Of a stretch of DNA of 9,451 nucleotides, positions 6,258 to 9,451 are shown one piece after another. The stretch covers positions 1-9,451 of the forward strand of contig CACLNK010000038.1 of NCBI GenBank assembly GCA_902608305.1, in the 5' to 3' direction. The notes under the pieces are model-generated. The model had not been told where the DNA came from. It ran no database searches and saw nothing but the letters and a program-made list of their open reading frames with translations. The first letter of the stretch is position 1. Each line of letters opens with the position of its first letter. The translations under genes were made by a program, and so were the position numbers. Source of the DNA: an uncultured Pelagibacteraceae bacterium (GTDB lineage: Bacteria; Pseudomonadota; Alphaproteobacteria; Pelagibacterales; Pelagibacteraceae).

Positions 6258-6286
6258 AATATAATAGCCTTTTACTATTAATTCAA
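6258..6286 (-). promoter_or_regulatory. Predicted sigma70-type promoter of the Bax-inhibitor gene (leaderless)
   Basis: On the minus strand TTGAAT (6286-6281, 4 of 6 to the -35 consensus) and TATATT (6263-6258, 5 of 6 to the -10 consensus) are separated by exactly 17 bp. Counting 7 bases from the -10 box puts transcription at about 6250-6252, on or next to the ATG at 6250. The message would have essentially no 5' UTR and no Shine-Dalgarno site. Confidence 0.5.
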
Positions 6287-6301
6287 GATATCATAAAAAG
6301 C

Positions 6302-6307
6302 TATAAA
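6302..6307 (+). promoter_or_regulatory. Possible -10 element for tas
   Basis: TATAAA (5 of 6 to the -10 consensus) lies 16 bases before the tas start codon. The -35 position holds only a poor match, so this is a weak call. It shares the 73-bp divergent spacer with the promoter of the Bax-inhibitor gene. Confidence 0.25.
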
Positions 6308-6323
6308 AAATATTTAATATTTC

Positions 6324-7364
6324 ATGAATTATAAAAAATTAGGAAATACAGATCTTGATGTCAGCACAATTTGCTTAGGAACTATGACTTGGGGTGAGCA
6401 AAATTCTCAAGAAGAAGGTTTTGAACAAATGGATTATGCACTGGAACAAGAAATTAATTTTTTTGACACTGCAGAGTTATACGCCGTACCACCAAAAAAA
6501 GAAACATATGGAAAAACTGAAGAAATAATTGGTAATTGGTTTCACGAAAGAAAAAGTAGAGAAAAAGTAATACTTGCAACAAAAATTTCTGGCAACGGAC
6601 CTTCATGGATAAGGAATGGTGGTTTCCAATATAATGAAAAAAATATCACTGAAGCAATTGAAAAAAGTTTGGCTAGACTAAAGACTGATTACATCGATTT
6701 ATATCAATTACATTGGCCTGAAAGAAAGGCTAATTATTTTGGAAAATTAGGATACCAGCATCAAAACAAAGAAGAAGAGTGGAATGATTTTGAAAAAATA
6801 TTAATTGTTTTAAATAAGTTTGTTACACAAGGAAAAATTAGACATATAGGTTTATCTAATGAAACAGCTTGGGGATTAACAAAATTTCTAGAAATTTCAA
6901 AAATTAAAAATCTTCCAAGAATAGCTTCAATACAAAATCCTTATAATTTATTAAATAGAACTCATGAAGTTGGTCTTGCAGAAATTTCTGTTAGAGAAAA
7001 AAGTGGTCTACTTGCCTACTCACCGCTGGCTTCGGGGTATTTATCTGGAAAATACAGAAATGGTCAAATGCCAAAAAATTCAAGAATGGATTTATTTTTT
7101 GAGTTTTGGCCAAGATATAGAACACCTAATGCAGAAAAAGTCATAGATGAATATTTTAAGATTTCAGAAAAATATAATTTAAATTTGGCTCAAATGTCAT
7201 TAAAGTTCTGTGAGATTCAACCATTTATAACAAGTGTAATTATTGGCGCTACTACAATGGAGCAGTTGAAAATAAATATAGAAAGTGTAAATGTAAATTT
7301 AAATGATGAAATTATTAAAGATATTAACAATATTCAAAAAATATACCCAAACCCATGTCCATGA
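6324..7364 (+). CDS. tas: Aldo/keto reductase, Tas family
   Basis: This is a cytosolic NADPH-dependent oxidoreductase with a (beta/alpha)8 barrel that should reduce an aldehyde or ketone; the physiological substrate of Tas is unknown (E. coli tas is linked to tyrosine-auxotroph suppression and starvation mutagenesis). The 346-residue protein has the same length as I recall for E. coli Tas and matches it along its length: LGTMTWGEQNS (about 18-28), AVPPKKETYGKTE (about 54-66), LHWPERKANYFGKLGYQ, IGLSNETAWG, IQNPYNLLNR and IIGATTMEQLKINIES. The aldo/keto tetrad is complete: Asp48, Tyr53, Lys87 and His130. The cofactor-binding C-terminal signature is also intact. The stop overlaps the next gene start (ATGA, 7361-7364), which suggests coupled translation with the exported protein that follows. 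The ATG start at 6324 has no visible Shine-Dalgarno sequence. Confidence 0.93.
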   Translation: MNYKKLGNTDLDVSTICLGTMTWGEQNSQEEGFEQMDYALEQEINFFDTAELYAVPPKKETYGKTEEIIGNWFHERKSREKVILATKISGNGPSWIRNGGFQYNEKNITEAIEKSLARLKTDYIDLYQLHWPERKANYFGKLGYQHQNKEEEWNDFEKILIVLNKFVTQGKIRHIGLSNETAWGLTKFLEISKIKNLPRIASIQNPYNLLNRTHEVGLAEISVREKSGLLAYSPLASGYLSGKYRNGQMPKNSRMDLFFEFWPRYRTPNAEKVIDEYFKISEKYNLNLAQMSLKFCEIQPFITSVIIGATTMEQLKINIESVNVNLNDEIIKDINNIQKIYPNPCP

Positions 7365-7861
7365 TTAGATACTTCATAATTTTAATTTTTTTTTTAACAT
7401 TTTATAGTCAAGCTATTGCAGAGGAAGTTAAAAAAATTGGAAAATTTAAAGATTGGGAAACTATGGTTATTAAAAATAATTCAGAGCTAGTTTGTTTTGC
7501 CCAATCAAAACCAGTTTTGCAATCGCCAAAAAAGAACTCTAGAGAGGCAAGATTATTTGTAACGTTTAGACCTAATCAAAAAATTTCAGACGAAATAAGT
7601 ATTACTGCTGGATATGAATTTAATAATAAAAATTCCATAACGGCTAAATCTGGAAAAAACAAATATAAATTTGATATTGCTCAAGAAAATTTTGCATGGA
7701 TAACGGATAATAAACAAGAAAAGAAAATGATTAAAATTATGAAAAAAGGATCTAGAATTATGATTACTGGTTATAATCAAGAAGGTTCACAAACAATTGA
7801 TCATTATTCATTATTAGGTTTTACAAAAGCTTATGGTGCTGCAAAAAAAAATTGTAGCTAA
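7361..7861 (+). CDS. Exported protein, invasion-associated locus B (IalB) family
   Basis: This is a predicted periplasmic protein of the IalB family, widespread in Alphaproteobacteria including non-pathogens; its molecular function is not established. The N-terminus is a signal peptide: MIRYF, a hydrophobic core rich in Ile/Phe/Leu, then SQAIA before EE, a plausible signal peptidase I site. The mature part shows the family pattern: GKFKDWETMV, a cysteine in ELVCFAQSKP, ARLFVTFRPNQ, AWITDNKQEKKMIKIMKKGSRIMITG, and a terminal YSLLGFTKAYGAAKKNC. The two cysteines are placed as if to form a disulfide between the two ends of the domain. I chose the ATG at 7361 because it overlaps the tas stop as ATGA, the arrangement also used at ccmC/ccmD, ccmF/ccmG and ccmG/ccmH. 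A start two codons earlier (7355) is possible. A 10-base T run (7386-7395) encodes part of the signal peptide. Confidence 0.8.
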   Translation: MIRYFIILIFFLTFYSQAIAEEVKKIGKFKDWETMVIKNNSELVCFAQSKPVLQSPKKNSREARLFVTFRPNQKISDEISITAGYEFNNKNSITAKSGKNKYKFDIAQENFAWITDNKQEKKMIKIMKKGSRIMITGYNQEGSQTIDHYSLLGFTKAYGAAKKNCS

Positions 7862-7866
7862 ATTTA

Positions 7867-9054
7867 ATGAAGTCAAAAAAAAAAATAGTTTTAGCCTATT
7901 CAGGTGGGTTAGACACTTCTATAATTTTAAAATGGTTGCAAAAAAATTACAATGCTGAAGTCATTGCATATACAGCAGATATTGGTCAAGAAATAGATAA
8001 AAAAAAAATTCTTAAAAATGCAAAAAAACTTGGAGTTACAAAGGTTGTCATTGAGAACCTAAAAGATGTTTTTGTAAAAGAATATGTCTACCCAATGATC
8101 AGAGGGCATGCCGTATATGAAGGTGTTTATTTATTAGGAACATCTATTGCAAGACCACTTATCGCAAAAAGACAAATTCATATTGCAAAAAAATATAAAG
8201 CTTATGCAGTTTCTCATGGCTCAACAGGCAAAGGTAATGATCAAATTAGATTTGAACTTGGATATCATTATTTTGCTCCAAAAATAAAAGTTATTGCCCC
8301 ATGGAGAATTTGGAAATTAAATTCAAGAAAAGATTTAATTAAATATGCCAAAAAAAATAAAATACCAATACCTAAAGATAAAAAAGGTGCTTCACCATTT
8401 TCTGTTGATGATAATTTATTTCATACCTCAACTGAAGGAAAAGTTTTAGAAAATCCTAAAAATCAAGCACCCGAATTTATTTTTCAAAGAACAGCAGCAC
8501 CAGAAAAAGCACCTAATAAAGTATCTTATGTAACTATAGAATTTAAAAATGGAGATCCAATAACAATCAATAGCAAAAAATTATCTCCATCAAATATTTT
8601 ACAAAAATTAAATACTCTTGCGGGTAAAAATGGTATTGGCAGGGTTGATCTTGTTGAAAATAGATTTATTGGAATAAAATCTAGAGGCATTTATGAAACT
8701 CCTGGTGGAACTTTATTAATGACTGCTCATAGAGCAATTGAATCTGTTACTTTGGATAAAGAAACGATGCATAAAAAAGATGATATTATGCCTAAATACG
8801 CACAGCTAATTTACAATGGTTTTTGGTATTCAAAAGCAAGATTTAAACTACAAAAAATAGTTGATCTAAAAAAAAATAAAGTAAATGGATCTGTTAAACT
8901 TAAATTATATAAAGGCAATATGACAATTATTTCAAGACAAACTAAGAGTACCGCTTACTCAATGAAAAAGGTTTCATTTGAAGAAAACAAAACATTTAAT
9001 AAATCAAACGTAGAAAGATTTATTAATTTTCATAAAAAGAAACTTAAGAATTAA
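7867..9054 (+). CDS. argG: Argininosuccinate synthase
   Basis: This cytosolic enzyme joins citrulline and aspartate with ATP to form argininosuccinate, the penultimate step of arginine synthesis. The 395-residue protein has the N-type ATP pyrophosphatase P-loop AYSGGLDTS (10-18). Further marks are the citrulline/aspartate-binding segments GTSIARPLIAK (91-101) and HGSTGKGNDQIRFE (117-130), the APWR segment, and the central SPFSVDDNLFHTSTEGKVLE and GIKSRGIYETPGG regions. Length is normal for the bacterial family (about 400). It starts 5 bp after the IalB-family stop without a visible Shine-Dalgarno site, so it is probably cotranscribed with tas. An 11-base A run (7875-7885) covers codons 3-7. 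Its last 11 bp overlap the 3' end of the opposing folD gene. No other arginine genes lie in the window. Confidence 0.97.
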   Translation: MKSKKKIVLAYSGGLDTSIILKWLQKNYNAEVIAYTADIGQEIDKKKILKNAKKLGVTKVVIENLKDVFVKEYVYPMIRGHAVYEGVYLLGTSIARPLIAKRQIHIAKKYKAYAVSHGSTGKGNDQIRFELGYHYFAPKIKVIAPWRIWKLNSRKDLIKYAKKNKIPIPKDKKGASPFSVDDNLFHTSTEGKVLENPKNQAPEFIFQRTAAPEKAPNKVSYVTIEFKNGDPITINSKKLSPSNILQKLNTLAGKNGIGRVDLVENRFIGIKSRGIYETPGGTLLMTAHRAIESVTLDKETMHKKDDIMPKYAQLIYNGFWYSKARFKLQKIVDLKKNKVNGSVKLKLYKGNMTIISRQTKSTAYSMKKVSFEENKTFNKSNVERFINFHKKKLKN

Positions 9055-9451
9055 GTTTTTTAAAACACTCAATAGTGTTTTTTAACAAACATGCAATAGT
9101 CATTGGACCCACTCCACCTGGTACAGGGGTTAAAGCTTTTGCAACTTTAGAAACTTCATCAAATGCAACATCACCAACAATTCCTTTATCAGTTTTATTA
9201 ATACCAACATCAATGACAATTGCATCTTTTTTAACCCAGTCTCCTTTTACAAGCTCCGGCATACCAACCGCAGCAACAATAATATCAGCTTCTAAACATT
9301 CAGCTTTTAGATCTTTAGTTTTTGAATGGGTAATAGTTACCGTGCAATTTTCTTTAAGAAGCAATTGTGTCATAGGTTTTCCATTTAAATTCGATCTACC
9401 AACTATAACTGCTTTTTTCCCACTTAAATTTTTTTCAAATTTTTTAATTAG
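9044..9451 (-). CDS. folD: FolD, methylenetetrahydrofolate dehydrogenase/cyclohydrolase (partial, 5' end outside window)
   Basis: FolD is the bifunctional cytosolic enzyme that oxidises 5,10-methylene-THF to 5,10-methenyl-THF with NADP+ and hydrolyses it to 10-formyl-THF. The reading frame stays open to the window edge, giving 135 C-terminal residues of a protein normally about 285-300 long. An internal Met at 9373 is not the start, because the codons before it encode the conserved LSGKKAVIVGRSNLNGKP, the Rossmann-fold dinucleotide-binding signature. The C-terminal signature PVPGGVGPMTIACLLKNT is also intact, as is GDWVKKDAIVIDVGIN. The N-terminal half with the catalytic Tyr/Lys lies outside the window. 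The stop codon (9046-9044) is inside the end of argG, a tail-to-tail overlap of 11 bp. Confidence 0.95.
   Translation of the reverse strand, partial: LIKKFEKNLSGKKAVIVGRSNLNGKPMTQLLLKENCTVTITHSKTKDLKAECLEADIIVAAVGMPELVKGDWVKKDAIVIDVGINKTDKGIVGDVAFDEVSKVAKALTPVPGGVGPMTIACLLKNTIECFKKLNS

Noticed and set aside
6964..7146. 60-codon reading frame in another frame within tas
   Set aside because: Overlaps the conserved second half of Tas, no family resemblance, no initiation signal.
7586..7780. 64-codon minus-strand reading frame inside the IalB-family gene
   Set aside because: Phe/Ile-rich antisense shadow typical of AT-rich genes; no independent support.
9044..9373. A short complete gene starting at the Met at 9373
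   Set aside because: The frame remains open to the window edge and the preceding codons encode the conserved FolD dinucleotide-binding motif, so this is an internal Met of a truncated folD.

Overview
The window looks like a piece of a streamlined, very AT-rich alphaproteobacterial genome, most likely SAR11 (Pelagibacterales) or a close relative. Three things suggest this: strong A/T codon bias with short spacers and many 4-base ATGA gene overlaps; alphaproteobacterial families (a DUF2794 protein, an IalB-family exported protein, a YbhL-like Bax-inhibitor-1 protein); and a system I c-type cytochrome maturation cluster. The assignment is inference from gene content and composition; no search was run.

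Left half (1-4018, minus strand): a compact ccm cluster transcribed right to left as ccmC-ccmD-ccmE-ccmF-ccmG-ccmH. The ccmH gene runs off the left edge. Together these genes handle heme on the periplasmic side (CcmC, CcmD), carry it covalently (CcmE), ligate it to apocytochrome (CcmF, CcmH) and keep the CXXCH cysteines reduced (CcmG, CcmH). The ABC subunits CcmA and CcmB are not next to ccmC. The 178-bp gap before ccmC (4019-4196) holds a good sigma70-like promoter. The predicted start of transcription falls at a 9-bp inverted repeat that can fold as an H-type pseudoknot, so this is a candidate structured 5' leader and the most unusual element of the window.

Middle (4197-6250): hspQ (minus strand) is divergent from a two-gene plus-strand unit, yciB (inner membrane septation/envelope protein) overlapping a DUF2794 gene. 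That unit converges on a Bax-inhibitor-1 family membrane protein gene (minus strand), whose promoter predicts a nearly leaderless mRNA.

Right half (6324-9451): a plus-strand unit of tas (aldo/keto reductase), an IalB-family exported protein gene and argG (argininosuccinate synthase), with an overlap or only 5 bp between genes. The 3' end of argG overlaps the 3' end of a minus-strand folD gene that is cut off by the right edge.

Most of the window is well-known housekeeping content. The features that merit a second look are the ccmC leader, the TTG start of ccmF with the clearest Shine-Dalgarno sequence I saw, the leaderless promoter, and the conserved but poorly understood gene pairings. I saw no tRNA, rRNA, CRISPR array, insertion sequence or phage genes. 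The gene-free gaps are all under 200 bp.
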